Of a stretch of DNA of 64,000 nt, positions 27,819 through 37,158 are shown one piece after another. Both the position numbers and the translations under genes were made by a program. The stretch is from an uncultured Roseovarius sp. (GTDB lineage: Bacteria > Pseudomonadota > Alphaproteobacteria > Rhodobacterales > Rhodobacteraceae), in the NCBI GenBank assembly GCA_947496175.1, contig CANMBU010000004.1, positions 1-64,000 on the forward strand, read 5' to 3'. The notes under the pieces were generated by a model. The model was not told the origin of the DNA and did no database searches. It saw only the letters and a program-made list of their open reading frames with translations. Each line of letters starts with the position of its first letter. The first letter of the stretch is position 1.

Positions 27819-28447
27819 GATTGGAACAGATCGAAGTCTTAGCGGCTAAAGAGCAGTTGACTGTCTTTGGGGTGGTCTCGGACAGCTTGCCAGAAGGCGT
27901 TAAAATTCTGGTTCTGTTAGGTCCGCTCGAACCGGGCTTTTGGGCGCATTTTACCGCGTCTGAGGAGTACAGGGACGGTGCGGCAAATCCTTTGGATCGT
28001 TGGTCTGCACGCGTCATTGGTAAACTGGCAGGCGCGCTCGGGGCGCAAGCGTTCTTCCCATTCGGCGGCCCGCCCTATCAGCCGTTTATCCAATGGGCAC
28101 AAGACAGTGGCAGGGCGCATCTCTCTCCGGTTGGATTATTGGTTCATGATGTGGCGGGTTTGATGGTCTCGTATCGGGGTGCCTTGGGATTTACTCAGAA
28201 GATTGACGCACCACATGCCGGGCCATCGCCTTGCACGACATGCGTGGAGCAACCCTGTATTACAGCCTGCCCCGTCGATGCCTTTGCCGGAGAGGGCTAT
28301 GATGTTGTCGCCTGCAAAGCGGATCTCGACAGACCCGCCAACACCTGCATGACCCAAGGGTGCGCTGTGCGGCGTGCCTGCCCTGTGAGTAAGAGCTATG
28401 GCCGGGTCGAAGAACAATCCGCCTTTCACATGAGAGCGTTCAAATGA
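27815..28447 (+). CDS. 4Fe-4S ferredoxin-like protein
   Basis: The product is 210 aa. Its C-terminal part carries two cysteine clusters: SPCTTCVEQPCITACPVDAF (a classical 4Fe-4S motif) and NTCMTQGCAVRRACPVSKSY (a second, less regular one). The N-terminal 130 residues match no domain I recognise; the GGPPYQPFIQW segment recalls the epoxyqueuosine-reductase (QueG) fold region, but I do not call it QueG. It is coupled by ATGA overlaps to the hydroxylase before and the SixA-like gene after. An electron-transfer role for the hydroxylase is an inference. Confidence 0.85.
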   Translation: MRLEQIEVLAAKEQLTVFGVVSDSLPEGVKILVLLGPLEPGFWAHFTASEEYRDGAANPLDRWSARVIGKLAGALGAQAFFPFGGPPYQPFIQWAQDSGRAHLSPVGLLVHDVAGLMVSYRGALGFTQKIDAPHAGPSPCTTCVEQPCITACPVDAFAGEGYDVVACKADLDRPANTCMTQGCAVRRACPVSKSYGRVEEQSAFHMRAFK

Positions 28448-28938
28448 AGCGACTGGTTTTGATGCGCCATGCCAAATCAAGCTGGAGCAATCCGGTGGAT
28501 GGGGATCATGCCCGACCCCTGAACGCGCGCGGCCAAAGATCGGCAAAGGCGCTTGGCGATTGGTTGCGTGCCGAAAGTGTCGCGATTGATCAGGCTCTGG
28601 TTTCAACCGCGACCCGCACGCAAGCAACCTTTGAAGCTCTTGGGCTGGCCTGTGACGTCACCTATCTTGATCGTCTCTACCATGCCGGGGCCCATGACAT
28701 GCGCGAAGCGCTGGGCACTGCTATTGGCGACACTGTTCTCATGCTGGGCCACAATCCTGGCATTGCCTGGTTTGCCCATGATCTTGTTGCCTCGCCGCCC
28801 GATCATCCCAGGTTTGATGACTACCCAACCTGTGCCACGCTGGTTGCACGGTTCGACATCCCGCAGTGGCACGATCTTCGACCGGGTCGAGGGGAGGTCG
28901 AGGCCTTTGTCACCCCACGGGAACTCTTGGGCGGGTAG
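28444..28938 (+). CDS. SixA-like phosphohistidine phosphatase
   Basis: The 164-aa histidine-phosphatase-superfamily protein starts with the catalytic RHG-type motif LVLMRHAKSSW (His9). Next come DHARPLNARGQRSA, STATRTQATFEAL and the second catalytic histidine region LMLGHNPGIAWFAHD. E. coli SixA dephosphorylates phosphohistidine of the nitrogen-PTS protein NPr; the target here is unknown. It overlaps the ferredoxin gene by ATGA and is followed six bases later by the deacetylase gene, giving a tight cluster. Confidence 0.92.
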   Translation: MKRLVLMRHAKSSWSNPVDGDHARPLNARGQRSAKALGDWLRAESVAIDQALVSTATRTQATFEALGLACDVTYLDRLYHAGAHDMREALGTAIGDTVLMLGHNPGIAWFAHDLVASPPDHPRFDDYPTCATLVARFDIPQWHDLRPGRGEVEAFVTPRELLGG

Positions 28939-28944
28939 CCGGGC

Positions 28945-30066
28945 ATGTCTCTGCCCAAGCCTCTTTTTATCGGTTCAGAGATTTACCGCGGGTCCAGCTA
29001 TGGTGAGAAACACCCCCTGAGCATTCCGCGCGTGCCAACCGTAATTGACCTGTGCCGCGCTATGGATTGGCTGCCAAAGTCGCAATACCGCGTGAGCCCT
29101 ATGGCCAAACCAGCGGCGCTGACTGCGTTTCACACGCCTGCGTATATCGAAGCGCTGAAAGACGCCGAAGCGGCGGGCGCCGTTTCGGATGAGACCCGAG
29201 ACAGGCACAAAATCGGAACGCTCAGCAATCCGATCTTCCCTGAAATCTATCGTCGTCCCGCTACTGCAGCAGGCGGGTCGTTGTTGGCAACAGAACTTCT
29301 GGCCGATGGTGGCGTGATCTACAACCCTGGCGGCGGTACGCATCACGGCATGGCCGATCACGCCGCTGGATTCTGTTATCTCAATGACCCGGTTCTGGCG
29401 ATCAAGGCTTTCCTGCAACAAGGTCTTACGCGTGTGGTGTACGTGGATATTGATGCGCATCACTGCGATGGCGTGGCGGCAGCGTTTCATGGCGAAACGC
29501 GTGTTTTGATGATCTCAACTCATGAAGAGCGCCGCTGGCCCTTCACGGGTTCTCTTGAAGATCGCGCCGGGTCTCGGGCGATTAACCTGCCACTGCCCAG
29601 GGGCACGCAGGACGATGAATTCCGTCTGATCGCTGATAACGTCATCCTGCCTGCTGTGCAGGCAATGAGACCTGAAGCGATTGTGTTGCAATGCGGGGCT
29701 GACGCTGTGGCTGAAGACCCGCTTGCGCGGCTCAATTTGTCCAACAACAGCCATTGGACTCTGGTCAAATCCCTTGTGCCGATGACGCCGCGCCTGTTGG
29801 TGCTGGGCGGCGGTGGGTATAACCCATGGAGTGTTGGACGCCTGTGGTCTGGGGTTTGGGCGACACTGAACGGTGCCGATATCCCTGATCGCTTGCCGGA
29901 AAAGGGTCGCGCGGTACTCGCGGCGCTTGCGTGGAACAGACAGCGCGGTGAACGATCAGATTACCTGGTGGAAACCCTGCGCGATGCACCGCGGGAAGGC
30001 CCTATTTCACAGGAAATACGCCGCCGCGTGCAAACACTGCAGGCCCGGCAACGCGCTTGGATTTAG
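28945..30066 (+). CDS. Histone deacetylase family (AcuC-like) protein
   Basis: The 373-aa zinc amidohydrolase has the arginase/deacetylase-fold motifs: GGGTHHGMADHAAGFCYLND with the tandem catalytic histidines, VVYVDIDAHHCDGVA providing the zinc-binding Asp and His, MISTHEERRWPFTG, and the glycine loop LVLGGGGYNPWSV. Bacterial members remove acetyl groups from acetyl-CoA synthetase lysines (AcuC) or from small amides such as acetylpolyamines; which applies cannot be told. It is the last gene of the hydroxylase/Fe-S/SixA run. GXXG-rich loops and length are normal. Confidence 0.93.
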   Translation: MSLPKPLFIGSEIYRGSSYGEKHPLSIPRVPTVIDLCRAMDWLPKSQYRVSPMAKPAALTAFHTPAYIEALKDAEAAGAVSDETRDRHKIGTLSNPIFPEIYRRPATAAGGSLLATELLADGGVIYNPGGGTHHGMADHAAGFCYLNDPVLAIKAFLQQGLTRVVYVDIDAHHCDGVAAAFHGETRVLMISTHEERRWPFTGSLEDRAGSRAINLPLPRGTQDDEFRLIADNVILPAVQAMRPEAIVLQCGADAVAEDPLARLNLSNNSHWTLVKSLVPMTPRLLVLGGGGYNPWSVGRLWSGVWATLNGADIPDRLPEKGRAVLAALAWNRQRGERSDYLVETLRDAPREGPISQEIRRRVQTLQARQRAWI

Positions 30067-30221
30067 CGCGTTTGTGCCAAGCTCGCTCGGCTTGCTAAGC
30101 AAATCACCCTCCGACGCCTTTCTTTCTACTGGACCTTTGGTCGCAAGGTCTTGTCTGACGCAGCCTTATACCCACCTAAAAGCCAGATTTGTTGGATTGG
30201 CCAAATTGAGGGGGAACAGAC

Positions 30222-31001
30222 GTGAAAAGCATCATTGTCGCGAGCGATCTATCGAACCGATCCAGAGCAGCTTTGGCTCGAAGCGTCACCTTGACGGCCA
30301 GTCTTGGCGCAAAGCTGCAGGTTGTGCATGTGGTCGATGGCGCCATGCCCACGGAAACCGCCGCTAAGGTTAAAGAAGACGCCGAAACGAAACTGTCTGA
30401 GCAGGTGAAAGACGATTTGCAGGGGCGCGCTCTAGAATACGAGATATCCGTCTTGATTGGTGATCCGATCGAAGAGATCAATGTGTTTGTTCAGAATTCT
30501 GATGCTGAACTTCTGATACTTGGGATCCATCGCAGACGTGTTTTCATGGATAGAATTCGGGAAACCACGATGGAGCACCTGGTGCGGTCCAGTCGGCTCC
30601 CAGTGTTGTTGGTGGTCCGGCATGCGGAACAAGACTACGCGCATGTTTTGGGCGGGGTCGACCTGTCGCCGGTCTGTGCCGGCGCTCTTAGAAAGGCGTA
30701 CCAGATCGCACCAAACGCGAAATGGGCGCTGTTCCACGCACATGAGGTGTCTTTCCGCCAAGAAGCAGAACGGGACTATAACACATGGAAAGCTCTGTCC
30801 GACTTGCCGCCCAACTTACCTGCGCCTTTTTTTGTCGAGGCCAGCGCCAGTGATGCGGTTCACGACTTGATGGAAAAAGGCGATTACGATCTTTTGGCCA
30901 TCGGCGCGCACACACGGTCAAACATTGGGCGCTATGTCCTTGGGGGCTTCACATCCGGTCTGGTTCGATCTCCACCTTGTGACTTACTGGTCTCACGATA
31001 G
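30222..31001 (+). CDS. Tandem universal stress protein (Usp)
   Basis: The 259-aa protein consists of two Usp domains (about 1-140 and 145-259). The first opens with KSIIVASDLSNRSRAALARS. The second has a clearer nucleotide loop, GAHTRSNIGRYVLGGFTSGL; the first has GIHRRRVFMDRIRETT in its place, so ATP binding may be confined to the C-terminal half. The start is GTG 30222 behind a strong GAGGGGG Shine-Dalgarno. A 155-base leader separates it from the deacetylase gene. Cytoplasmic; probable stress or growth-arrest role by family. Confidence 0.92.
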   Translation: MKSIIVASDLSNRSRAALARSVTLTASLGAKLQVVHVVDGAMPTETAAKVKEDAETKLSEQVKDDLQGRALEYEISVLIGDPIEEINVFVQNSDAELLILGIHRRRVFMDRIRETTMEHLVRSSRLPVLLVVRHAEQDYAHVLGGVDLSPVCAGALRKAYQIAPNAKWALFHAHEVSFRQEAERDYNTWKALSDLPPNLPAPFFVEASASDAVHDLMEKGDYDLLAIGAHTRSNIGRYVLGGFTSGLVRSPPCDLLVSR

Positions 31002-31050
31002 AGCGATTGTTTTGTGTCGTTATGGGCTATGGCTGAATACGGAAAAGAAA

Positions 31051-31078
31051 AGGCCCCGCATCTCTCAATGCGGGGCCT
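31051..31078 (-). terminator. Rho-independent terminator of the aap operon
   Basis: An 11-bp perfect stem, AGGCCCCGCAT/ATGCGGGGCCT, with a six-base loop lies 20 bases past the aapP stop. On the minus strand it runs into TTTCTTTTCC, so it terminates the leftward aapJQMP operon. The plus side lacks a T-run, so it is at most a weak terminator for the Usp gene. Confidence 0.9.
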
Positions 31079-31098
31079 CTCAGTTTACCTGGCTGCGC

Positions 31099-31866
31099 TT
31101 AGTGGCCGAGAATCTGGCTCAGGAACAGTTTGGTCCGTTCGCTCTTGGGATTGTTGAAGAACTCTTCGGGTTCGTTCTGTTCTACAATCTGACCCTGATC
31201 CATAAAGATCACGCGGTTCGCCACCTGACGGGCAAAACCCATCTCGTGTGTCACGCAGAGCATGGTCATGCCTTCTTCGGCCAGCTCGACCATCGTGTCG
31301 AGCACCTCTTTGATCATCTCCGGGTCGAGCGCAGAAGTGGGTTCGTCAAAGAGCATGATCCGAGGCTTCATGCAAAGCGAGCGGGCAATCGCCACACGCT
31401 GTTGCTGACCGCCTGACAACTGTCCGGGGTATTTGTCGGCCTGTTCGGGGATCTTCACCTTGCCCAGATAGTGCATGGCGACTTCTTCGGCTTCTTTCTT
31501 GGGCGTTTTGCGCACCCAGATCGGAGCAAGTGTCAGGTTCTCAAGAATTGTCAGATGCGGGAACAGGTTGAAGTGTTGAAACACCATGCCAACCTCTGAG
31601 CGGATCGTATCGATATTCTTGATATCCGAGCTGAGCAGCGTGCCATCGACAACAATTTTACCCTGCTGGTGCTCTTCCAATGCGTTGATGCACCGGATGA
31701 GCGTTGATTTACCGGACCCCGAAGGCCCTGCAATCACGATCCGCTCGCCGCGATAAACGGTCAGGTCAATGTCCCGCAGAACGTGGAATGACCCGTACCA
31801 TTTGTTCATGTTTTCGATTTGGATCGCGATCTCGTCGCTGACTTGCAGTTGAGCGGCTTCCGCCAT
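31099..31866 (-). CDS. aapP: General L-amino acid ABC transporter ATPase AapP
   Basis: The 255-aa ATPase drives the Aap uptake system. Walker A is [13 protein letters not shown], the signature [15 protein letters not shown] and Walker [14 protein letters not shown]. The ending [17 protein letters not shown] fits the polar amino-acid transporter group. A strong AAAGGAGGG Shine-Dalgarno precedes the ATG. Last gene of the operon, followed by a clear terminator. Confidence 0.97.
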   Translation of the reverse strand: MAEAAQLQVSDEIAIQIENMNKWYGSFHVLRDIDLTVYRGERIVIAGPSGSGKSTLIRCINALEEHQQGKIVVDGTLLSSDIKNIDTIRSEVGMVFQHFNLFPHLTILENLTLAPIWVRKTPKKEAEEVAMHYLGKVKIPEQADKYPGQLSGGQQQRVAIARSLCMKPRIMLFDEPTSALDPEMIKEVLDTMVELAEEGMTMLCVTHEMGFARQVANRVIFMDQGQIVEQNEPEEFFNNPKSERTKLFLSQILGH

Positions 31867-31880
31867 GGGGAACCCTCCTT

Positions 31881-33188
31881 TTATCGATGATCTGTCGCAA
31901 GCTCACGTTCGAGCCATTGCGAATATTGAGAAATGCCGTAGCACACAACGAAGAACAGGATCGCGGCAGCGCCGAAGAGCTCCCAATAGACACCGTTCCA
32001 TTCTGTGGATGCCAGGATCGGTCCCCGGATCATGCCGACCAGGTCGAACATGGAGATAACCGAAACGAGTGTGGTGTCCTTGAAGAGACCCACAGCAACG
32101 TTCACGATGCCCGGGATTGAGATCTTGAGCGCCTGAGGCAAGATGATGAGCCGCATGGCCTGGGCGTAGTCCAGCCCCAAACTGTCTGCGGCCTCATACT
32201 GACCTTTGGGCAAGGCCGCGAGGCCCCCCCGGATCACTTCGGCGATGTAGGCCGAAGAGAAGGCCGTGATCATGATGATCACCCGCACAATCAGGTCAAA
32301 GGTTGTACCCGGTGGCAGGAAGTAGGCCAGGACCACGTTGGCGACGAAGAGCAACGTGATGAGTGGCACACCGCGGATAAACTCGATGAAGACCACGCAG
32401 ATCCATTTGATGATCGGCATGTCCGACTGACGTCCAAGGGCCAAAGCGATGCCGAAGGGGATCGACAAAGAGACGCAGACCGTGCCGAGGATCATGTTGA
32501 GCATAAAGCCCCCCATGTCGCGCGATTGCACGGGCTCAAGGCTTAGAAAGCCACCCGAGCCGCCACCAGAGCCAATCGTACTGGCGAGCCAGAACATGAC
32601 CGCGGCGGCTGCGATAGCCGCCAGTGCAGCGATGGCAAAGCCTTTGTGCTCCAGCCGGGTAAAGGCTTGTGCTGCGAGTACGAACCCGACGAGAACCAGC
32701 AATGGTGTCAGGATCGAGCCGCCCCAAATCAGCCAGAAGGCGATAAAGGGGTAGAGACCGGTGAAGATCAGCATCTTACTCGGCAGATACTTGAAAAACA
32801 TCACCGGGGCCGCTGCAACGAAGAGCAGGACAAAGGCCAGCGTCGGACGCCAATATTGATCCGGTGGGTATTTGAAGCCAAACAGAAGCTGGTTCCACCG
32901 TTCGGTCAGAACGGCAAAACAGCCGCCTGTGGCACCTTCCAGAATTTCGCGACATTCCCGGATCGAGGCCGAGTTCCACACCCCGTTCAGGAGCCAGGGC
33001 ATTGATGAAACTAGGATATAGTAAACGGTGACAATCGCCGCGACCGTCAGGACGGAATTGGCGGTACTGGAGAACAGGTTTTCGCGCGCCCATTTGACCA
33101 CGCCACGCTGTGTGGCTGGTGGCTCCTGCTCTGGGAGCATATCCATTCTGACAAAGGGTTCAGTGCGCTGTGAAGTTGCATCAGTCAT
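31881..33188 (-). CDS. aapM: General L-amino acid ABC transporter permease AapM
   Basis: The product is 435 aa, longer than typical amino-acid permeases, as known for AapM. A long N-terminal part with several membrane helices precedes the permease domain (about 220-430). The ATPase-contact EAA loop reads [19 protein letters not shown], followed by [14 protein letters not shown]. It pairs with AapQ to form the inner-membrane channel. The start lies one base from the aapQ stop, so the two are coupled. Confidence 0.96.
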   Translation of the reverse strand: MTDATSQRTEPFVRMDMLPEQEPPATQRGVVKWARENLFSSTANSVLTVAAIVTVYYILVSSMPWLLNGVWNSASIRECREILEGATGGCFAVLTERWNQLLFGFKYPPDQYWRPTLAFVLLFVAAAPVMFFKYLPSKMLIFTGLYPFIAFWLIWGGSILTPLLVLVGFVLAAQAFTRLEHKGFAIAALAAIAAAAVMFWLASTIGSGGGSGGFLSLEPVQSRDMGGFMLNMILGTVCVSLSIPFGIALALGRQSDMPIIKWICVVFIEFIRGVPLITLLFVANVVLAYFLPPGTTFDLIVRVIIMITAFSSAYIAEVIRGGLAALPKGQYEAADSLGLDYAQAMRLIILPQALKISIPGIVNVAVGLFKDTTLVSVISMFDLVGMIRGPILASTEWNGVYWELFGAAAILFFVVCYGISQYSQWLERELATDHR

Positions 33189-33189
33189 A

Positions 33190-34419
33190 TCAGCGCTCCT
33201 TTAGCTTAACAGCGTTGTTGTAGATGTTCATCACTGCAGAGATGCTGAGGCTGATGATCAGATAGAACAGCATCAGAAGCAGCACGCATTCAATCGCGCG
33301 GCCAGTCTGGTTGAGCGTGATGCCCCCCAGCGTACCGGTGATGTCCATGTAACCCACGGCAATGGCGAGCGAGCTGTTCTTGGTGATATTAAGATATTGC
33401 GAAATGAGCGGCGGGATGATGACCCGCAGCGCCTGAGGCAGGATCACAAGTTTCATGATGCGGCCCGGGCGCAGACCCAGCGAAGCTGCAGCCTCTGTCT
33501 GACCTTTGGAAATCGCCTGAATGCCCGCGCGGACGTTTTCGGCGATGAAGGCCCCTGTGTAGATGGCCAAAGCGAACCAGAGGGCGATCAAGGAGCCTCG
33601 AATGGTCCAACCACCGGCGAAGTTAAAGCCTTTGAGTTCCGGATAATTCCAGGTGAGGCCCATGATCCAGCACAATGCGACCAAAGGCACAAACCAGATC
33701 GCCAGATTGGCCCAAAGGGTGTTTGGCCTTTGGCCCGTGGCTTCTTGCACCTGATCGGCACGCCGTACATTCCAGCGCGTGATGAACAAGGATGCGACAA
33801 GCGACGCCAGAATGACGAGCCAGTTTCCGGCACCCTGGAAAATGCCTGATGTAAATTCAGGGGCGGGGACATAGACGCCACGGTTGGTAAAGGCGAACAT
33901 GTCGAGCACCATGCTGGCGGTCGGATCATCCCCTCTAAAGGCACGGGGTCCGGGCAAAACAGCCGTCATGATGGTAAAGATGATGATGATCCAGATGAGG
34001 ACAGGCACGTTGCGGAACGCTTCGACGTAGACCGCCATGAGCTTGCGCACAAGCCAGTTGTTCGACAACCGAAGAACACCGGCGGCGACCCCCAGGATGG
34101 TTGCGGTCACACAAGCCAGAAAGGCCACAAGAAGCGTGTTGAGAATGCCCACAATCGAGGCGCGCCAATGTGAGCTTTGACTGTCATATTCAATCAGTCG
34201 CTGGTTGATGTCATAGCCTGCTGGTTCCCCAAGAAACTCGTAGGAAATGTTCAAACCTGCAGCGCGCAGGTTCTGCACCAGATTGGAACCGAGATAGGCA
34301 ATCAGAGAAATCAGAGCGATCAGGGCGATAAACTGAAAGGTGTAGGAACGATAGCGCGTATCGTTCAGCAACATAGACAGTCTAAACGACTCCTGAGGAG
34401 GGTCGGTCATGGTTGTCAT
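33190..34419 (-). CDS. aapQ: General L-amino acid ABC transporter permease AapQ
   Basis: The product is 409 aa with about eight membrane helices and a large insertion between the first and later permease helices, as in the AapQ family. The EAA loop is GQTEAAASLGLRPGRIMKL, followed by VILPQALRVIIPPL. It forms the channel with AapM. It lies 114 bases after aapJ, a gap that contains a strong hairpin, which may set lower expression than for the binding protein. Confidence 0.96.
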   Translation of the reverse strand: MTTMTDPPQESFRLSMLLNDTRYRSYTFQFIALIALISLIAYLGSNLVQNLRAAGLNISYEFLGEPAGYDINQRLIEYDSQSSHWRASIVGILNTLLVAFLACVTATILGVAAGVLRLSNNWLVRKLMAVYVEAFRNVPVLIWIIIIFTIMTAVLPGPRAFRGDDPTASMVLDMFAFTNRGVYVPAPEFTSGIFQGAGNWLVILASLVASLFITRWNVRRADQVQEATGQRPNTLWANLAIWFVPLVALCWIMGLTWNYPELKGFNFAGGWTIRGSLIALWFALAIYTGAFIAENVRAGIQAISKGQTEAAASLGLRPGRIMKLVILPQALRVIIPPLISQYLNITKNSSLAIAVGYMDITGTLGGITLNQTGRAIECVLLLMLFYLIISLSISAVMNIYNNAVKLKER

Positions 34420-34494
34420 CTGAGGTGTCCCCTTGCCGGCCCGGATTGTTTGATGCGCTTTTGCGCGGTGGGCCGATCATTGCTTTTCATAGAC

Positions 34495-34521
34495 AAAGGG
34501 CGCGGAGTGACCGCGCCCTTT
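34495..34521 (-). promoter_or_regulatory. Hairpin between aapJ and aapQ
   Basis: An 11-bp perfect stem, AAAGGGCGCGG/CCGCGCCCTTT, with a five-base loop lies 12 bases after the aapJ stop codon. No long T-run follows on the minus strand beyond the three T of the stem. It is best read as a 3' stabiliser or partial terminator that gives more aapJ than aapQMP mRNA, as is common in binding-protein operons. Confidence 0.75.
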
Positions 34522-34533
34522 GAAGTAGTGATT

Positions 34534-35556
34534 TTAGCGGAAGGGCGGCGAGTAGAGCAGGCCGCCTTCGGTCCACTGGGCGTTCAGGCCACGAGCCAGA
34601 CCGACCGGTGTGTTTTCACCGATGTTCTTCTCAAAAATCTCACCGTAGTTGCCACCGGCCAGAGCCTTCACAGCCCAGTCAGCATCGAGGCCGAGCATTT
34701 CGCCCAGGTTGCCTTCGGTGCCGAGCAGACGGTTGACTTCAGGATTGTCACCAGCAGATGCTGCCAGTTCACCGACGTTGGCGCTTGTGACGCCCAGCTC
34801 TTCTGCGGTGATAAGAGCGTTCAGAGTCCAGCGAACAACGTCACCCCATTCATTGTCGCCGTGGCGAACGAGTGGGCCGAGTGGTTCTTTGGAGACGATC
34901 TCTGGCAGAAGCACGTGGCCTGCAGGATCTTCAAATGCAGCACGTGTCGCGGCCAGGCCGGACGCGTCAGTTGTGTAAACGTCGCAGGCACCTGCAAGGT
35001 ACTGCTGCTGCGCTTCGGCATTTGTCTCAATCGGAACCGGCTCGTAGCTGATGCCGTTGGAGCGGAAGAAATCCGCCAGGTTCAGCTCTGTTGTTGTGCC
35101 AGTTTGGATGCAGACGGTCGCACCATCCAGATCCTTGGCCGAAGAAACGCCAAGGTCTTTAGGAACCATGAAGCCTTGGCCGTCGTAGTAGTTCACACCG
35201 ACGAATTCAAACTTCAGGTCAACGTCACGGCTGAAGGTCCAGGTGGTGTTCCGTGCCAGCATGTCGATCTCACCGGAAGCCAGCGCTGTGAAGCGCGTCT
35301 TACCTGTGGTGGGAACGAATTCCACTGCCGCCGGATCACCCAGAACAGCCGCTGCTACCGCGCGGCAAACGCCGACATCGAAGCCGTCCCAGTTACCGTT
35401 TGCATCAGGTGCAGCAAAGCCGACCAGACCGGTTGTTACGCCGCAGTTCAGCTTGCCGCGTGCTTTCACATCGTCAAGCGTACCTGCAGAGGCGACGCTT
35501 GCAGCTGCGGCCATGCCAGCAACAGTCAGCGCGCCGAAGATTACGGATTTTTTCAT
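34534..35556 (-). CDS. aapJ: General L-amino acid-binding periplasmic protein AapJ
   Basis: The 340-aa solute-binding protein captures L-amino acids in the periplasm for AapQMP. A signal peptide of 24 residues (KKSVIFGALTVAGMAAAASV, cleavage ASA-GTL) is followed by the SBP_bac_3 fold: GKLNCGVTTGLVGFA, NGNWDGFDVGVCRAVAAAVL and TVCIQTGTTTELNLADFF. It is the first gene of the operon. Two leader hairpins and a weak promoter-like sequence lie upstream. Confidence 0.97.
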   Translation of the reverse strand: MKKSVIFGALTVAGMAAAASVASAGTLDDVKARGKLNCGVTTGLVGFAAPDANGNWDGFDVGVCRAVAAAVLGDPAAVEFVPTTGKTRFTALASGEIDMLARNTTWTFSRDVDLKFEFVGVNYYDGQGFMVPKDLGVSSAKDLDGATVCIQTGTTTELNLADFFRSNGISYEPVPIETNAEAQQQYLAGACDVYTTDASGLAATRAAFEDPAGHVLLPEIVSKEPLGPLVRHGDNEWGDVVRWTLNALITAEELGVTSANVGELAASAGDNPEVNRLLGTEGNLGEMLGLDADWAVKALAGGNYGEIFEKNIGENTPVGLARGLNAQWTEGGLLYSPPFR

Positions 35557-35577
35557 GTTTACCTCTTCCTGATATGC

Positions 35578-35617
35578 CCGCCCTCTTTAGGGCGGTTCAA
35601 TCGGTCCTTCCGGACCG
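35578..35617 (-). promoter_or_regulatory. Two hairpins in the aapJ leader
   Basis: Two compact dyads lie in the untranslated region before aapJ: CCGCCCT-CTTT-AGGGCGG (35578-35595) and CGGTCC-TTCC-GGACCG (35602-35617), with tetraloops. They end 22 bases before the start codon, so they are in the mRNA 5' leader. They could protect the abundant aapJ message or affect its translation. Confidence 0.55.
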
Positions 35618-35660
35618 GGCGATACTGTGAAGGGTCATTTCCCCATGTCAGTGCCCGGGA

Positions 35661-35689
35661 GTTTGTGTGGATTCACCCGTCAAGGTCAA
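35661..35689 (-). promoter_or_regulatory. Possible sigma-70-type promoter of aapJQMP
   Basis: On the minus strand, TTGACC (35684-35689) and ACAAAC (35661-35666) are separated by 17 bases. The -35 is good and the -10 is weak, as is common in this group. A second TTGAC lies just downstream of the first, so the true -35 may be shifted. This is sequence resemblance only. Confidence 0.35.
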
Positions 35690-35764
35690 GGGTTTTGGTG
35701 ACAAAAAAATGCCACTTTTTCTGTTGTTTCCGCTGAGGAAACCAATGTTCAGCGAATCCGCATG

Positions 35765-36475
35765 TTATTTAATCGCGAGATCGTGAAATTTCTTAGCGTG
35801 TTCAAACTCTCCAAGCTTATGCTCCGCAAGCTCGCGAGCTTCCTCATCCACGCCCCATTGCTCTTCCTGCCAGGTTTCATCAACTCTTGACCAACCCCAA
35901 AGCACCACCGGATCAGCATAGTTGTAGAGCGCTGCAAACCCGATCACCAACGACCCAGACAATCCGACAAGGTCATGGAACGCCGTTAACGTAAATGCGT
36001 CCATTTCCCGAACGTTCTGCGTCAGAACCATCAATGCCTCTGGGTTCTGCGGACTGTGCATAACACCTGACACCGGTAAGAGCCTTGCGCCGAATCTGTC
36101 CGCGGCCCAATCAAGAAGCGGGTCCCAGGTCTCAGCCTGGCGTTTGACCAAAGAGGCCGGGCCGTCTGCGCGATAGCACAGAAGATCCGCGTCGCCATAA
36201 GCTGCCACAAGTTCCGCAACCTCGGCATGTTGCGCCGTTACTTTATCAATCGCCGCATTGGCAGACCGTGTCATCGGCATCGAAAGCGGGTTCACAATCT
36301 CATCCTGATTGTCCCATTCCAGCGCAATCGCCTGTGCCAGCGCCTCGGATGGGACGATCAGTTCTGATTTTGCAGGGGTTCTGACAGGACGATTATCCAG
36401 GCGGATTCCATAGCCCGTGTCGCTTGGCACAACATCCACCGTTTTCCAAAACCGCTTGGCTTTCCATTCGCTCAT
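35765..36475 (-). CDS. ATP12-family F1-ATPase assembly chaperone
   Basis: From ATG 36475, overlapping the upstream HAD stop as ATGA, the product is 236 aa. The family pattern is clear: KRFWKTVDVVPSDTGYGIRLDNRPVRTPAK at the N-terminus (quoted here only as its features: KRFW, LDNRPVRTP), ALAQAIALEWDNQ, MPMTRSANAAID and the C-terminal WGVDEEAREL. ATP12 in mitochondria and alphaproteobacteria binds the alpha subunit of F1 during assembly. It is the last gene of the crcB-RluA family-HAD-ATP12 chain, which is joined throughout by ATGA overlaps. Confidence 0.93.
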   Translation of the reverse strand: MSEWKAKRFWKTVDVVPSDTGYGIRLDNRPVRTPAKSELIVPSEALAQAIALEWDNQDEIVNPLSMPMTRSANAAIDKVTAQHAEVAELVAAYGDADLLCYRADGPASLVKRQAETWDPLLDWAADRFGARLLPVSGVMHSPQNPEALMVLTQNVREMDAFTLTAFHDLVGLSGSLVIGFAALYNYADPVVLWGWSRVDETWQEEQWGVDEEARELAEHKLGEFEHAKKFHDLAIK

Positions 36476-37158
36476 GCCGCCGTCGCCTTCCAAGCGCCTG
36501 CTACCGCGTCTGGCAGCTCAGCGAAAGTTGAGACAATCCGATCCGCTGAGCTTAGCAAGCTTACGTCATGATATCCCCAGCCAACACCAATCGCGCCAAC
36601 ATGCGCGGCCAGCGCCATGTCCATGTCGTAACTTGTATCTCCAACCATAACGGCGTTTTGCGTCTCTACACCCGTTTCCGCAAGCGCGGTTTCTATCATT
36701 GATGGATGTGGTTTAGAGGGGTGATGATCGCTGACTTGCTGGGTGACGAACATATGTTCTAAATCATGTGCCTCCAGTAATTTATCCAGACCTCGACGGG
36801 ACTTACCTGTGGCCACGCCGAGAAGCAGATTGTCCTGCCGCTTGAAAAACTCAAGTGCTTCTCGCGCACCTGGGTAAAGCGGAGATGATTCTGCGGCCCC
36901 TGTCTTTGCGCGCAAGTTGACATACGCATTTTTGTATCCCTCGACCATTCGTGCCTGAGTTGCTGCGGAACGTTCCGGAGCAAGCCGGGCCATCGCATGA
37001 TCAAGCGAGAGACCGACAATCGAAAGGATCGTCGTGCGATCAGGGACGGGTTGGTCCACGTCTTGGAAGGCGGCTGTCATGGCAGCCACAATATCGCCCT
37101 GGCTGTCGACCAGCGTGCCGTCGACGTCAAAAATCACAAGGCGCAACAGATCTGTCAT
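36472..37158 (-). CDS. HAD-family phosphatase (phosphoglycolate phosphatase-like)
   Basis: The 228-aa HAD hydrolase has motif I IFDVDGTLVDSQG with both nucleophile aspartates, motif II in LLGVATGKSRRGLDKL, and motif IV MVGDTSYDMDMALAA; the cap domain sits between motifs I and II. Similarity is to Gph-like phosphatases, but substrate specificity cannot be read off. ATGA overlaps link it to the pseudouridine synthase upstream and ATP12 downstream. Confidence 0.92.
   Translation of the reverse strand: MTDLLRLVIFDVDGTLVDSQGDIVAAMTAAFQDVDQPVPDRTTILSIVGLSLDHAMARLAPERSAATQARMVEGYKNAYVNLRAKTGAAESSPLYPGAREALEFFKRQDNLLLGVATGKSRRGLDKLLEAHDLEHMFVTQQVSDHHPSKPHPSMIETALAETGVETQNAVMVGDTSYDMDMALAAHVGAIGVGWGYHDVSLLSSADRIVSTFAELPDAVAGAWKATAA

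Noticed and set aside
34177..35736. 519-codon plus-strand open frame
   Set aside because: It is fully antisense to aapQ and aapJ, whose motifs, signal peptide and leader structures are clear; the translated product shows no domain.
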